A DNA stretch of 28,969 nt from an uncultured Porphyromonadaceae bacterium (GCA_900550645.1 URTA01000034.1:1-28969); one strand, 5' to 3'; numbered from the stretch's first letter, positions 8,583 through 15,716 are shown. Numbers and translations: made by a program. The notes: generated from the letters alone by a model not told the origin.

Positions 8583-8688
8583 GAAATAAAATCCGACAAA
8601 ACCATATTATGCGCCACAAAAAAACAATTCCCTGCACACGCACACGCAGTACGCTCCCGATCCTCGCGCCCGCGTTGCCATGCGGCGA

Positions 8689-9993
8689 TCACAGCACGCC
8701 CTCGACTCGCGCCTCAAATTCCGGACCGCGCACATATCCTTTTTTCTGCCTGTTCAGCGCAATCTCCTCCAGCAACCCCTGCTCGACAAGTCCAATTATG
8801 TCGCGTTTGGCAGTCGTTGCCGTCACAAGCATTCTGGAACTTATATCCCTGACAGTAAGCACCCTGTCGGCATCCTCCAGCATCATATAAATGATTTCCG
8901 CCTGACGCTGCGTGATATTGCCCATCTTCAGCAGCCTGTTCTGCTCGCTCCGCTGGGCGGTCTTGCGCGAGACATATTCTTTCAGCTCTCCAAACGCACG
9001 GTCGAGCGCATTTATATGGTATGTGATGAAATACCCCATGTCGTTACCATCGGCTTCTACACGCAAGAATGACTTCTCGTATGCCGACTTGGAGCTGTAA
9101 ATAATCCGCGAAATCGACATATATTCCGTGAGCCAATAACCCTCGCGAAGCATATACCAGTGGAACAAGGCACGCGCCGTCCTGCCGTTGCCGTCTACAA
9201 ACGGGTGCAGGTACGAGATGAAGAAGTGTATGACAACCGCCTTGATGACAGGGTGTATGAACACGCCCGGTGCCTCGCCGTTGGCAAACCTCACCAGCCA
9301 GCTAATTGCCTTGGGGATTTCACTGTGATGTGGAGGCGTATGCACGACTTCATGCGTCACAACATTTTCCACCACGACCTCGTCATTGACCCTGAACCGC
9401 CCGCAATCCTCCGGGTTGTCAAGAGTCGACTCTGTCATCAGCGAATGAATTTTCAATATGAGTTCTTCGGTCAGAGGCTCGCCAGTATGTTCGGACAGAT
9501 ACCTGATGGTATGATAGTTATTGTATATCATCTGCTGCGACTTGTCGCGAGGAGCGGTATTTTTCCGCAACATCTCTTTTGCCACACGGCGCGTTGTGGA
9601 TGCGCCTTCCATTTGGCTCGACGATATGGCCTCCTCCATAACCGACCCAACCAAAAAACGCTGTTTGCCGTCACGCGGCAACAATGATTCGCTGCCCCAC
9701 GAGCCGCCGAATTTCATGTCAAAGGCATGACACAGCTCCGCCATACGGTTGGTCAAGCTAAAATGCAGCCCAAACGGAGCACAAACGTCTATCTCCCGGG
9801 CCTTGCGCATCGTCTTAATGAACGACCATACCCCCTCAGGGTCAGGAAATCCGGGAACACGCTTATACTTGACATCACTCCAATATGCATATTCGTCCAG
9901 CAGTCTGTTGACACAGTCCGCCGCGTCCGAGGCGAGGCGAAAGTCATCCGCCGACAGCGTCAAAACCTGTGTATGTGGAGGTTTCTCTATCAT
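8689..9993 (-). CDS. Fic-domain protein (probable AMP-transferase) with C-terminal winged helix
   Basis: Fic enzymes usually transfer AMP from ATP to a hydroxyl side chain of a target protein. The 434-residue product has the complete active-site motif HPFVDGNGR (residues 263-271) with the catalytic His, and an N-terminal inhibitory-helix motif SSQMEG (S125-E129-G130, fitting S/T-xxx-E-G/N), which places it among class II Fic proteins whose own Glu blocks ATP. The flap region around HTPPHHSEIP is also present. The last ~90 residues (NITQRQAEIIYMMLEDADRV onward) look like a winged helix-turn-helix DNA-binding domain. A promoter and a 13-bp inverted repeat at 10028-10062 lie directly upstream, which suggests autoregulation. 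No separate antitoxin gene is adjacent. The target protein is unknown. Confidence 0.93.
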   Translation of the reverse strand: MIEKPPHTQVLTLSADDFRLASDAADCVNRLLDEYAYWSDVKYKRVPGFPDPEGVWSFIKTMRKAREIDVCAPFGLHFSLTNRMAELCHAFDMKFGGSWGSESLLPRDGKQRFLVGSVMEEAISSSQMEGASTTRRVAKEMLRKNTAPRDKSQQMIYNNYHTIRYLSEHTGEPLTEELILKIHSLMTESTLDNPEDCGRFRVNDEVVVENVVTHEVVHTPPHHSEIPKAISWLVRFANGEAPGVFIHPVIKAVVIHFFISYLHPFVDGNGRTARALFHWYMLREGYWLTEYMSISRIIYSSKSAYEKSFLRVEADGNDMGYFITYHINALDRAFGELKEYVSRKTAQRSEQNRLLKMGNITQRQAEIIYMMLEDADRVLTVRDISSRMLVTATTAKRDIIGLVEQGLLEEIALNRQKKGYVRGPEFEARVEGVL

Positions 9994-10016
9994 GGTTCGT
10001 CATGTTATTCGCACCA

Positions 10017-10048
10017 CAAAGTTATCCAAACTATTCCAATCTCGCAAA
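10017..10048 (-). promoter_or_regulatory. Promoter of the fic gene
   Basis: On the minus strand, TTTG (10048-10045), a 20-bp spacer and TAACTTTG (10024-10017) match the Bacteroidetes consensus closely. Transcription would start about 20 nt upstream of the fic ATG at 9993. Confidence 0.75.
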
Positions 10049-10062
10049 CATTGGAATAGTTT
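10028..10062. promoter_or_regulatory. Perfect 13-bp inverted repeat over the fic promoter (candidate operator)
   Basis: The arms AAACTATTCCAAT (10028-10040) and ATTGGAATAGTTT (10050-10062) are exact reverse complements separated by 9 bp. The dyad covers the -33 element and the spacer of the fic promoter, where a bound dimer would exclude RNA polymerase. The Fic protein's own winged helix is the obvious candidate ligand, by inference. Confidence 0.65.
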
Positions 10063-10152
10063 TTTGCGGTTTATCCAACTCCTGCATTCCGGCCAAAGCG
10101 ACAATACAGCTCTTGCATTTACGTCCGCCCTAAAAGCCGCCTGCCGTATAAT

Positions 10153-10183
10153 TTTGCCAGCACATAATCAATCACTAACTTTG
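10153..10183 (+). promoter_or_regulatory. Promoter of the small membrane-protein gene
   Basis: TTTG (10153-10156), 19 bp, TAACTTTG (10176-10183) fits the Bacteroidetes promoter consensus. The predicted transcript starts near 10190, leaving only about 10 nt before the first ATG at 10200 or about 22 nt before the ATG at 10212. Confidence 0.75.
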
Positions 10184-10199
10184 CAGTCACATAAACTAC

Positions 10200-10649
10200 A
10201 TGATGCGTTCTATGAAATTATTAATTAAAATCGGAGCAACACTGAACATTCTCATCGGCCTTGGACACTTGCTTTGCATGGCCTCCCTGGACAAAGTTTT
10301 CGCCATTTACGGCATTGACGGCATAATGGGCAATATCGCGCAGCACGGAGCGTTTCTGCCCTACGCTATCACTGTCGTCATTGCCTTGGCATTTTTCGTC
10401 GTCGCGTTATACGGGCTGTCCGCGCTCAAGGTCATTCCGAGGCTGCCGCTGCAAACCACAGCCATAACGGCTATCGTCATCGTATTCCTGGGACGAGCTG
10501 CCGCCGGCACAACAATGCTTATCACGAACTTCTCATGGCTGGAATTTTCATCGAGCTTCACGGCACTGCTGCTCGCCCTTTGCTACTTGCCTTATCTGTT
10601 CGGCAGAAGCCGCCGTGGCGTTGACACCCGGCACAAACCGTGCAAATAA
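10200..10649 (+). CDS. Small four-helix membrane protein, function unknown
   Basis: The product is up to 149 residues with four hydrophobic segments: about residues 7-27 (LLIKIGATLNILIGLGHLLC), 52-76 (YAITVVIALAFFVVALYGL), 84-106 (TTAITAIVIVFLGRAAAG) and 117-135 (FTALLLALCYLPYLF). The C-terminus is short and basic, so it is likely an inner-membrane protein. I do not recognise a family with confidence; the pattern resembles small uncharacterised Bacteroidetes membrane proteins. Starts at 10200, 10203 and 10212 are all possible; the promoter position slightly favours 10212. The gene stands alone, runs away from the divergent fic gene and converges on the pseudogene ending at 10665. Confidence 0.75.
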   Translation: MMRSMKLLIKIGATLNILIGLGHLLCMASLDKVFAIYGIDGIMGNIAQHGAFLPYAITVVIALAFFVVALYGLSALKVIPRLPLQTTAITAIVIVFLGRAAAGTTMLITNFSWLEFSSSFTALLLALCYLPYLFGRSRRGVDTRHKPCK

Positions 10650-10664
10650 TACCATTTGGGCAAC

Positions 10665-10948
10665 TCACATGTCGTCGAGGGAAAGACAGTAGCCGTTGAT
10701 GTCATACCGTGGCAATGCCTTGGCTTTCAGATGGCTTATTTTCTCTTCAAGCCTCTCGCGGCTGAAATTCTTGCACTGGCGTTTCACTTCCACCGCTTCA
10801 GCCTTGCCCTCCTCTACGGATAGTGCAACTATGTCTATCTCATTTTCGCTGCCTCCGCGCTCCCACCATCCGCCGAATGGTCGGCAAACGACAACGCTTG
10901 TATGCGTTTCAGTTCGCCCAGTTCAGATACGCGGTCATAGAACTTCAT
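10665..10948 (-). pseudogene. Remnant of a DUF234-type AAA ATPase gene (internal deletion)
   Basis: The minus strand begins at the ATG at 10948 with MKFYDRVSELGELKRIQ followed by ALSFADHS, the usual N-terminus of the ATPases that carry a C-terminal DUF234 domain. Right after this, and one base out of frame, the sequence jumps to FGGWWERGGSENEIDIVAL and continues through VEEGKAEAVEVKRQCKNF to a TGA at 10667, which is the usual C-terminal DUF234 nuclease-like part. The P-loop and the whole middle of a protein of roughly 370-470 residues are missing. Intact members are of uncertain function. This is a deletion-plus-frameshift remnant, not a working gene. A 19-bp palindrome lies 9 bp upstream of the ATG. 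Confidence 0.75.
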
Positions 10949-10957
10949 AAGCGATTC

Positions 10958-10996
10958 ACTTTGTAACCGCCGTAACAGTTACGGCGGTTACAAAGT
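10958..10996. repeat. Near-perfect palindrome, 19-bp arms and a 1-nt centre
   Basis: ACTTTGTAACCGCCGTAAC (10958-10976) is the exact reverse complement of 10978-10996, with a single A between. The geometry fits a dimeric operator or an extruding hairpin better than a terminator, since no T-run follows on either strand. It sits directly upstream of the ATPase remnant and could be its operator or the trace of a mobile or repetitive element. Confidence 0.85.
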
Positions 10997-11136
10997 CAGC
11001 CATAGAATACCACACCTGCAAACCGATTGAACCACAAAAGTTTTCAATACGCATCAACCATCAGATTATAAGACCATTAGTTACTGACACCCCACCTCAC
11101 CACTGTTACATTTAGATACGGAAATGCAATATTAAT

Positions 11137-11167
11137 TTTGCACACACGGAATAATTGACTAATTTTG
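11137..11167 (+). promoter_or_regulatory. Promoter of the candidate structured RNA
   Basis: TTTG (11137-11140), 19 bp, TAATTTTG (11160-11167) is a near-consensus promoter. The TTTG is itself the end of another TAATTTTG (11133-11140), giving two -7-like elements 27 bp apart, the same layout as in front of the lysine operon. Transcription would begin near 11174. Confidence 0.7.
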
Positions 11168-11173
11168 CATCTG

Positions 11174-11492
11174 CAGATTGCCTCGTATCATGCCCTGCGC
11201 CGCAGGGCAGAAGTGGGAGGGGTCGGCAGACATAATGGAAAGCGTTTACTCAACGCTCTTCCTTGACTCATCGGAATCTGGTAAATTCAATCGTAGCCAA
11301 GGATGCAGCAAGCGGTAGATGCCTTGTGGATATGTATATCAAACCGGTGGCGGACGCGAGAGCGTCGCAGTCGCGGCATATAGCATATTCTGCGGGAGGC
11401 TTCTGCAAGTTTGCTCGTCCAGCTACGATGGGCAATACCAGAGCCTCGATGAGTGGGATGAGCAACGAGTACGGCTCTCTCGCTTTCTTTTT
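11174..11492 (+). ncRNA. Candidate structured non-coding RNA (~320 nt), family not recognised
   Basis: Downstream of a strong promoter there is no convincing ORF, but the sequence is rich in hairpins: GCCCTGC/GCAGGGC with a 3-nt loop (11192-11208); GGAA-AGCGTT paired with AACGCT-C-TTCC (11237-11262); GACGC/GCGTC with a GAGA tetraloop (11353-11366); and a last stem AGAGCC/GGCTCT (11440-11445 with 11473-11478) followed by TTTCTTTTT (11484-11492), which looks like a terminator. I looked for the signature sequences of RNase P RNA, tmRNA and SRP RNA and did not see them. The open frames across it, on both strands, have no recognisable protein features. Promoter, folds and terminator together support an RNA gene; identity is open. 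Confidence 0.5.
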
Positions 11493-11762
11493 ATACCCCC
11501 GACACATTTGCTGGCGCAGAGAGTCCGCAAGCACCAAAGTGCAGATGAACCGACCTGCCACACACCGTCCCGCAGAACAAACAGCATACCGCCGCCCCTA
11601 TTTGAAGGGTGCGGCGAGACAGGACTTACACGAAACAGAAATTGGGCATGCCAAACCAACTGCTTACATGACAATCCGGGCTTGACGCCGCCGTTTGACG
11701 CGCAAGCCTCAGGACTCCATCAACATACAACCACTGACGTGATTTCCACTGACTTGCTTCAG

Positions 11763-11798
11763 AAGGGGCTGTGCCGGAAAATCCAGACACGGCCTCTT
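11763..11798 (+). terminator. Hairpin upstream of trmD, terminator-like
   Basis: AAGGGGCTGTG (11763-11773) pairs with CACGGCCTCTT (11788-11798) with two G-T pairs and a 14-nt loop, then CCTTTC. It probably ends transcription that reaches it from the left before the trmD promoter. The weak T-run lowers confidence. Between 11493 and 11762 I see no gene, promoter or repeat. Confidence 0.45.
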
Positions 11799-11834
11799 CC
11801 TTTCACGGCTGCCGGCGGCGATTTAACACGAATA

Positions 11835-11867
11835 TTTCGGTATTCTCGCCGCAAACAATTATCTTTG
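11835..11867 (+). promoter_or_regulatory. Promoter of trmD
   Basis: TTTC (11835-11838), 21 bp, TATCTTTG (11860-11867) matches the Bacteroidetes promoter type. The predicted transcription start near 11874 lies after the in-frame ATG at 11872, which therefore cannot be the trmD start; the leader to the ATG at 11935 is about 60 nt. Confidence 0.65.
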
Positions 11868-11934
11868 CAGTATGAAACTGCTGCACATCCACCACGGCAA
11901 TGTGCACACTCTGTTCAACATCAAGTCATTGCAA

Positions 11935-12612
11935 ATGCGAATAGACATTTTAACTGTCCTCCCCGAGATGCTCGAGTCCCCCCTGAACTGCTCCATACTG
12001 AAGCGTGCGCAGGACAAGGGACTCGCCGAGATACATGTCCACAACCTGCGCGACTACACCACCAACAAGCACCGCAAAGTGGACGACTACCCATTCGGCG
12101 GAGAAGCGGGGATGGTGATGCAGATACAGCCCGTGGATGCATGCATCTCTGCGCTGAAAGCCGAGAGGGACTATGACGATGTCATATTCACCTCGCCCGA
12201 CGGCGAGACGTTCAACCAGCCGATGGCAAATGCACTGTCGATGCTCGAGAACATCATTATTCTCTGCGGACACTACAAGGGAATAGACTACCGCATACGC
12301 GAGCATTTCGTGACACGCGAGATTTCGGTGGGCGACTATGTGCTGACCGGCGGCGAACTGCCGGCGGCAATCATTGCCGATGCTGTAGTACGCATCATCC
12401 CCGGGGTCATCGGCGACGAACAGTCGGCACTCTCCGACTCGTTCCAGGACAACCTGCTCGCCCCGCCGGTATACACGCGCCCAGCAGAATACAACGGGTG
12501 GCGAGTGCCGGACATCCTGCTGAGCGGGCATCAGGCGAAAATCGAGGAATGGCGGTATGAACAGGCTCTCGAGCGCACACGCCGCCTACGCCCCGACCTG
12601 CTAGGCGAGTGA
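11935..12612 (+). CDS. trmD: tRNA (guanine-N1-)-methyltransferase
   Basis: TrmD methylates G37 next to the anticodon of tRNAs using S-adenosylmethionine and so prevents +1 frameshifting. It is a cytoplasmic SPOUT enzyme with a trefoil knot. From the ATG at 11935 the protein is 225 residues, the family's usual length, and starts MRIDILTVLPEMLESPL. The AdoMet-binding knot is visible as LCGHYKGIDYRIREHFV and ISVGDYVLTGGELPA, followed by PGVIGDEQSALSDSF, and the C-terminal domain has PDILLSGHQAKIEEW. A longer frame begins at 11872 but would add 21 residues with no family counterpart and lies at the promoter's start site, so the shorter start is chosen. It appears monocistronic. Confidence 0.96.
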   Translation: MRIDILTVLPEMLESPLNCSILKRAQDKGLAEIHVHNLRDYTTNKHRKVDDYPFGGEAGMVMQIQPVDACISALKAERDYDDVIFTSPDGETFNQPMANALSMLENIIILCGHYKGIDYRIREHFVTREISVGDYVLTGGELPAAIIADAVVRIIPGVIGDEQSALSDSFQDNLLAPPVYTRPAEYNGWRVPDILLSGHQAKIEEWRYEQALERTRRLRPDLLGE

Positions 12613-12670
12613 CCGCAGCCGAAAGCCGTTATGGCTATTACAACTGAAATCCAGAGAAAAAATAAGGCAC

Positions 12671-12739
12671 AAAAAAATTGATTGTCATCGCGACAACCAA
12701 TCCCTTGTGTTAACCTTAAAATCTAATACCATGAAAAAC
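12671..12739 (-). ncRNA. Candidate small RNA (~70 nt) with its own promoter element and terminator
   Basis: On the minus strand, TACCTTTG (12753-12746) is a Bacteroidetes -7 element. About 45 nt after the expected start, a 10-bp stem (12701-12692 with 12686-12677, loop of 5, one G-T pair) is followed directly by seven T residues (12677-12671), a textbook intrinsic terminator. No meaningful ORF fits in between, although ATGGTATTAGATTTTAAGG is open for a few codons before a stop. A clear TTTG at -33 is missing. The run in front of it (ATCTAATACC on the plus strand) looks like a motif I have seen repeatedly in Bacteroides genomes, but I cannot name a family. Confidence 0.5.
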
Positions 12740-13031
12740 TCTATGCAAAGGTAACAACTAATCTCGAAAAACACTGCTATACAACACCCGAAAATTTTTC
12801 CATTTAACATCATTTACACCCTTACACCCATGATCCAAGACAAAATTCACCCACAAACACACTTACAGCACCCGAAACTGCACTGCCGCACCCCGAATAA
12901 AAGCGAAACATGGGAATGCTGGGACAGCGACACCTAAACAGACAAGACCGATGAAATCCAGGCCGACAGCACACGGCAAATCCCGTAAAGCAAGGGCGCA
13001 GCAAAAATACAGGCAGAGGCAGCGAAATTAA
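12740..13031. other. A-rich intergenic stretch, nothing recognised
   Basis: Between the sRNA promoter and the hpt promoter the sequence is AC-rich and free of convincing ORFs, hairpins or repeats. Frames on the minus strand here are extensions of antisense reading through hpt. I see nothing functional in it. Confidence 0.4.
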
Positions 13032-13063
13032 TTTGCGTATGCGAGCGGAATTGTCTAATTTTG
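13032..13063 (+). promoter_or_regulatory. Promoter of hpt (and probably adk)
   Basis: TTTG (13032-13035), 20 bp, TAATTTTG (13056-13063) is a near-consensus Bacteroidetes promoter. Transcription would start near 13070, which rules out the in-frame ATG at 13033 and leaves a leader of about 65 nt to the ATG at 13135. Confidence 0.75.
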
Positions 13064-13134
13064 CACTAACTATATGCAGTGGCGAGCGGCATATAATATG
13101 TACGCGCATGCTGCACCTAAACGATGTTTCGACT

Positions 13135-13680
13135 ATGGACAAGAAAGTGACAGTCAACGGTCTCACATTCGTGCCGTTCATTACAGAAGCGCAGATAGCC
13201 GAGCGCGTGCGTGAGCTCGCGTGCAAGCTGCGCAAAGACCTTGAGGGAAAGAACCCCGTGTTTCTGTGCGTGCTGAACGGCGCGTTCATATTCGCCGCCG
13301 ACCTGTTCCGCGAAATCGGCATAAACGACGCTCCAATCAACTTCATACGCTATTCCTCCTACCAGGGGACGTCATCGACCGGCAGCGTCAAGCAGCTCAT
13401 GGGGCTGACAGAGCCCATTGAGGGGAAAGACATCGTTATAATCGAGGACATCGTAGACACGGGGCTGACAGCGAAGCACATGATTGAGGACTTGAAGGCC
13501 AAGAACCCGGCATCCGTCACCTTCGTCACCCTGCTGCACAAGCCGGCAAGCACACAGACCGGCTTCAAGCCCGACTACGTGGCATTCTCCATAGACCCGA
13601 AATTCATAATCGGCTACGGCCTCGATTTGGACGGCAAGGTGCGCAACTTGAAGGACATTTACGTGGTGGAGGACAAATGA
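13135..13680 (+). CDS. hpt: Hypoxanthine phosphoribosyltransferase
   Basis: HPRT salvages hypoxanthine (and usually guanine) with PRPP to give IMP or GMP in the cytoplasm. From the ATG at 13135 the protein has 181 residues, normal for bacterial HPRT. The PRPP-binding motif is VIIEDIVDTGLTAKHM, and PPi- and purine-site blocks are seen as VFLCVLNGAFIFAADLFRE and PDYVAFSIDPKFIIGYGLDLD. The frame extends upstream to 13033, but that ATG precedes the promoter's -7 element, so the MDKKVTVNGL start is preferred. It lies 84 bp upstream of adk, and the two nucleotide-metabolism genes probably form one unit. Confidence 0.95.
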   Translation: MDKKVTVNGLTFVPFITEAQIAERVRELACKLRKDLEGKNPVFLCVLNGAFIFAADLFREIGINDAPINFIRYSSYQGTSSTGSVKQLMGLTEPIEGKDIVIIEDIVDTGLTAKHMIEDLKAKNPASVTFVTLLHKPASTQTGFKPDYVAFSIDPKFIIGYGLDLDGKVRNLKDIYVVEDK

Positions 13681-13764
13681 CCTCGCCGCGACACACGAGA
13701 ACCAACCTTAACACAGTACCAGAAACATAACCTGCACACAACGGGTATTAAACCAGACAAACAC

Positions 13765-14346
13765 ATGACCAACATCGTATTATTCGGAGCCCCCGGCAGC
13801 GGCAAAGGCACTCAGAGCGACAATCTGAAGAACCGCTACGGATTGTACCACATCTCGACGGGCGAGCTGCTGCGCGACCACATAGCGCGGCACACCGACC
13901 TGGGGAAGCTGGCTGACAAGTACATCAGCAAAGGGCAGCTGATACCGGATGACGTGATGATCGAAATCATTGAGAACGTGCTGGATGAGAAAGCCGGCTC
14001 ACGGGGCATAATCTTCGACGGCTTTCCGCGCACAGAGCCACAGGCTGAAGCTCTCGACAGGATGCTCGACAAGCACGGCTTCAAGATCGACGTGGTGATC
14101 GGCCTCGAAGTTCCGGAGGATGAACTCGTGCACCGTATGCTGCAACGCGGCAAGGAACTCGGCCGCGCAGACGACAACCTTGAGACAATCACGCGACGCC
14201 TGGCGGTATACCACAAGCAGACCAAGCCGCTGCACGACTACTATGTGGACAGAGGGCTGTACCACCGCATTGACGGCCACGGGGAAATCGCGGAGACATC
14301 AGAGCAAGTGATACGCCTCATGGACAGCATACTGCCTCCGGTATGA
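13765..14346 (+). CDS. adk: Adenylate kinase
   Basis: Adk interconverts ATP + AMP and two ADP and keeps the adenylate pool balanced. The 193-residue protein has the P-loop GAPGSGKGTQ at residues 8-17, the AMP-binding block YHISTGELLRDHI and the core GIIFDGFPRTEPQAEALD. The LID is short (RGKELGRADDN) with no zinc-binding cysteines, as in short-form bacterial enzymes. It follows hpt with no promoter in between. In many Bacteroidetes hpt-adk is followed by obgE; here the lysine operon comes next instead, as far as I recall that neighbourhood. Confidence 0.96.
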   Translation: MTNIVLFGAPGSGKGTQSDNLKNRYGLYHISTGELLRDHIARHTDLGKLADKYISKGQLIPDDVMIEIIENVLDEKAGSRGIIFDGFPRTEPQAEALDRMLDKHGFKIDVVIGLEVPEDELVHRMLQRGKELGRADDNLETITRRLAVYHKQTKPLHDYYVDRGLYHRIDGHGEIAETSEQVIRLMDSILPPV

Positions 14347-14390
14347 CAACAGCCGCAGTGCGGCCAGCACGCGGCAGACAAGACATAACC

Positions 14391-14424
14391 GTTCCCCGGC
14401 GTGAACCATACCGCGCCGGGGAAC
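14391..14424 (+). terminator. Strong hairpin after adk, terminator-like without T-run
   Basis: GTTCCCCGGCG (14391-14401) and CGCCGGGGAAC (14414-14424) form a perfect 11-bp stem with a 12-nt loop. There is no T-run, so it may stop transcription through Rho, act as a 3'-end stabiliser of the hpt-adk mRNA, or both. Confidence 0.45.
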
Positions 14425-14536
14425 TGCATACCGGCGATACGACACACCGTCACCAGGCCAAGGCATAAAACGGCAATGCCGAATATGCATAAACGGCGTA
14501 TGGAAAATGAATAACGGAAAAATTTATCTAATGTAA

Positions 14537-14568
14537 TTTTGCCAAGTCAGAAAAAAAGAGTACTTTTG
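14537..14568 (+). promoter_or_regulatory. Promoter of the lysine-to-butyrate operon
   Basis: TTTG (14538-14541), 19 bp, TACTTTTG (14561-14568) fits the consensus. The -33 TTTG is the tail of a second -7-like element TAATTTTG (14534-14541). Transcription would start near 14575, giving a ~50-nt leader with a small GACAC/GTGTC hairpin. No lysine or cobalamin riboswitch signature is visible in that short leader. No other comparable promoter is seen before 28762. Confidence 0.75.
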
Positions 14569-14623
14569 GTGTAAATTACGGACACCGTGTGTCTATACCA
14601 TGAATTAAACAAGCTAAGTGCCT

Positions 14624-15271
14624 ATGAGCCAATACATTTCACTCGAAGACGCCATCGCGAAAATAAAGGATGGCATGACCATAATGGTTGGCGGTTTCCT
14701 CGCCAACGGAACCCCCAATACCATCATCGACGCCCTTGCGAAATCTGACGTCAAGGACCTGACGCTGATATGCAACGACACAGCCTACCCCGACAAAGGC
14801 GTGGGACAGCTGCTGGTTAACCGCCAGCTGCGCAAGCTCATCGTGTCATACATCGGCGCAACCCCGCAGGCCTCGGAGCAGATGAACGCCGGGGAAATCG
14901 AAATAGAGTTCGTCCCGCAAGGCACACTGGCTGAGCGCGTGCGTGCTGGCGGCTGCGGCCTCGGCGGCTTCCTCACACCCACAGGACTCGGAACTGTCGT
15001 GGCCGAGGGCAAGCAGATCATCAACGTGGACGGCAAGGACTACCTCCTCGAGAAGCCCCTCCGCGCTGACGTGGCTCTCATCGGCGCAAGCGTAGCTGAC
15101 GAGAAGGGCAACCTGGTCTACCACGGCACTTCGCAGAACTTCAACCCTATGATGGCTACGGCAGCAGACCTGGTCATCGTTGAGGCCAAGAAAACCGTGC
15201 CTGTAGGCACAATCGCCCCCGAAGCTGTACACACCCCCTGCATCATGGTGGACTACATGCTCAAGAAATAA
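14624..15271 (+). CDS. atoD: Butyrate-acetoacetate CoA-transferase, alpha subunit
   Basis: With AtoA this enzyme moves CoA from butyryl-CoA to acetoacetate, releasing butyrate and forming acetoacetyl-CoA. The 215-residue protein is a typical 3-oxoacid CoA-transferase A subunit: IKDGMTIMVGGFLANGTPN at the start, then IEFVPQGTLAERVRAGG and the GGFLTPTGLGT segment, LLEKPLRADVALIGASVADE, and the closing VGTIAPEAVHTPCIMVDYM. The ATG at 14624 is preferred over an in-frame GTG at 14618. It is the first gene of the operon, while its partner atoA lies about 8.6 kb downstream, an unusual separation for two subunits of one enzyme. Confidence 0.93.
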   Translation: MSQYISLEDAIAKIKDGMTIMVGGFLANGTPNTIIDALAKSDVKDLTLICNDTAYPDKGVGQLLVNRQLRKLIVSYIGATPQASEQMNAGEIEIEFVPQGTLAERVRAGGCGLGGFLTPTGLGTVVAEGKQIINVDGKDYLLEKPLRADVALIGASVADEKGNLVYHGTSQNFNPMMATAADLVIVEAKKTVPVGTIAPEAVHTPCIMVDYMLKK

Positions 15272-15320
15272 GCGACTGCAAATCAAACATAAACACTAAA
15301 AACCTAATATACTGACATAT

Positions 15321-15707
15321 ATGGAAAAGACAATGATTCGCCTGCGTATGAGCGCAAAGGATGCTCACTACGGCGGCAACCTGGTAGACGGTGCACACAT
15401 GGTACACCTGTTCGGCGACGTAGCTACAGAACTTCTGATAATGCACGACGGCGACGAGGGTCTGTTCGTGGCTTACGACAACGTTGAGTTCCTGGCTCCT
15501 GTTTACGCCGGCGACTACATCGAGGCTACAGGTGAGATAGTCAAGGTTGGCAACTCATCTCGCAAAATGGTGTTTGAGGCAAAGAAGGTCGTGGCAGCCC
15601 GCCCCGACATCTCCCCGAGCGCAGCTGATGTGCTGGAAGAGCCCATCCTCGTATGCCGCGCCAGCGGCACATGTGTAGTCAAGAAGGAAGACCAGCGCAA
15701 AAACTGA
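15321..15707 (+). CDS. kal: 3-Aminobutyryl-CoA ammonia-lyase
   Basis: Kal removes ammonia from L-3-aminobutyryl-CoA to give crotonyl-CoA, the step that joins lysine breakdown to the butyrate branch. The 128-residue protein has the short hotdog fold expected for the family. Recognisable blocks are MIRLRMSAKDAHYGGNLVDG, HLFGDVATELLIMHDGDEGL, YDNVEFLAPVYAGDYIEATG and SSRKMVFEAKK. Size, fold and position next to kce and kdd agree with the described Kal enzymes; hotdog proteins alone could be thioesterases, so context carries part of the assignment. The kce start is 9 bp after its stop. Confidence 0.93.
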   Translation: MEKTMIRLRMSAKDAHYGGNLVDGAHMVHLFGDVATELLIMHDGDEGLFVAYDNVEFLAPVYAGDYIEATGEIVKVGNSSRKMVFEAKKVVAARPDISPSAADVLEEPILVCRASGTCVVKKEDQRKN

Positions 15708-15716
15708 CACGCCGCC

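Noticed and set aside
11872..11934. 21-residue N-terminal extension of TrmD from the ATG at 11872
   Set aside because: It would start upstream of the predicted transcription start and has no counterpart in the TrmD family, which begins at MRIDIL (11935).
11263..12176. Plus- and minus-strand frames of 83-285 codons between 11263 and 12176
   Set aside because: Low-complexity, Ser/Arg/Cys-rich products without domains; one overlaps trmD, and the region is better explained by structured RNA plus promoter.
12822..13346. 174-codon minus-strand frame over the hpt promoter region
   Set aside because: Antisense shadow of hpt with no promoter or recognisable domain.
14575..14623. Lysine or cobalamin riboswitch in the operon leader
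   Set aside because: The ~50-nt leader is too short for either, and their conserved boxes are not seen.
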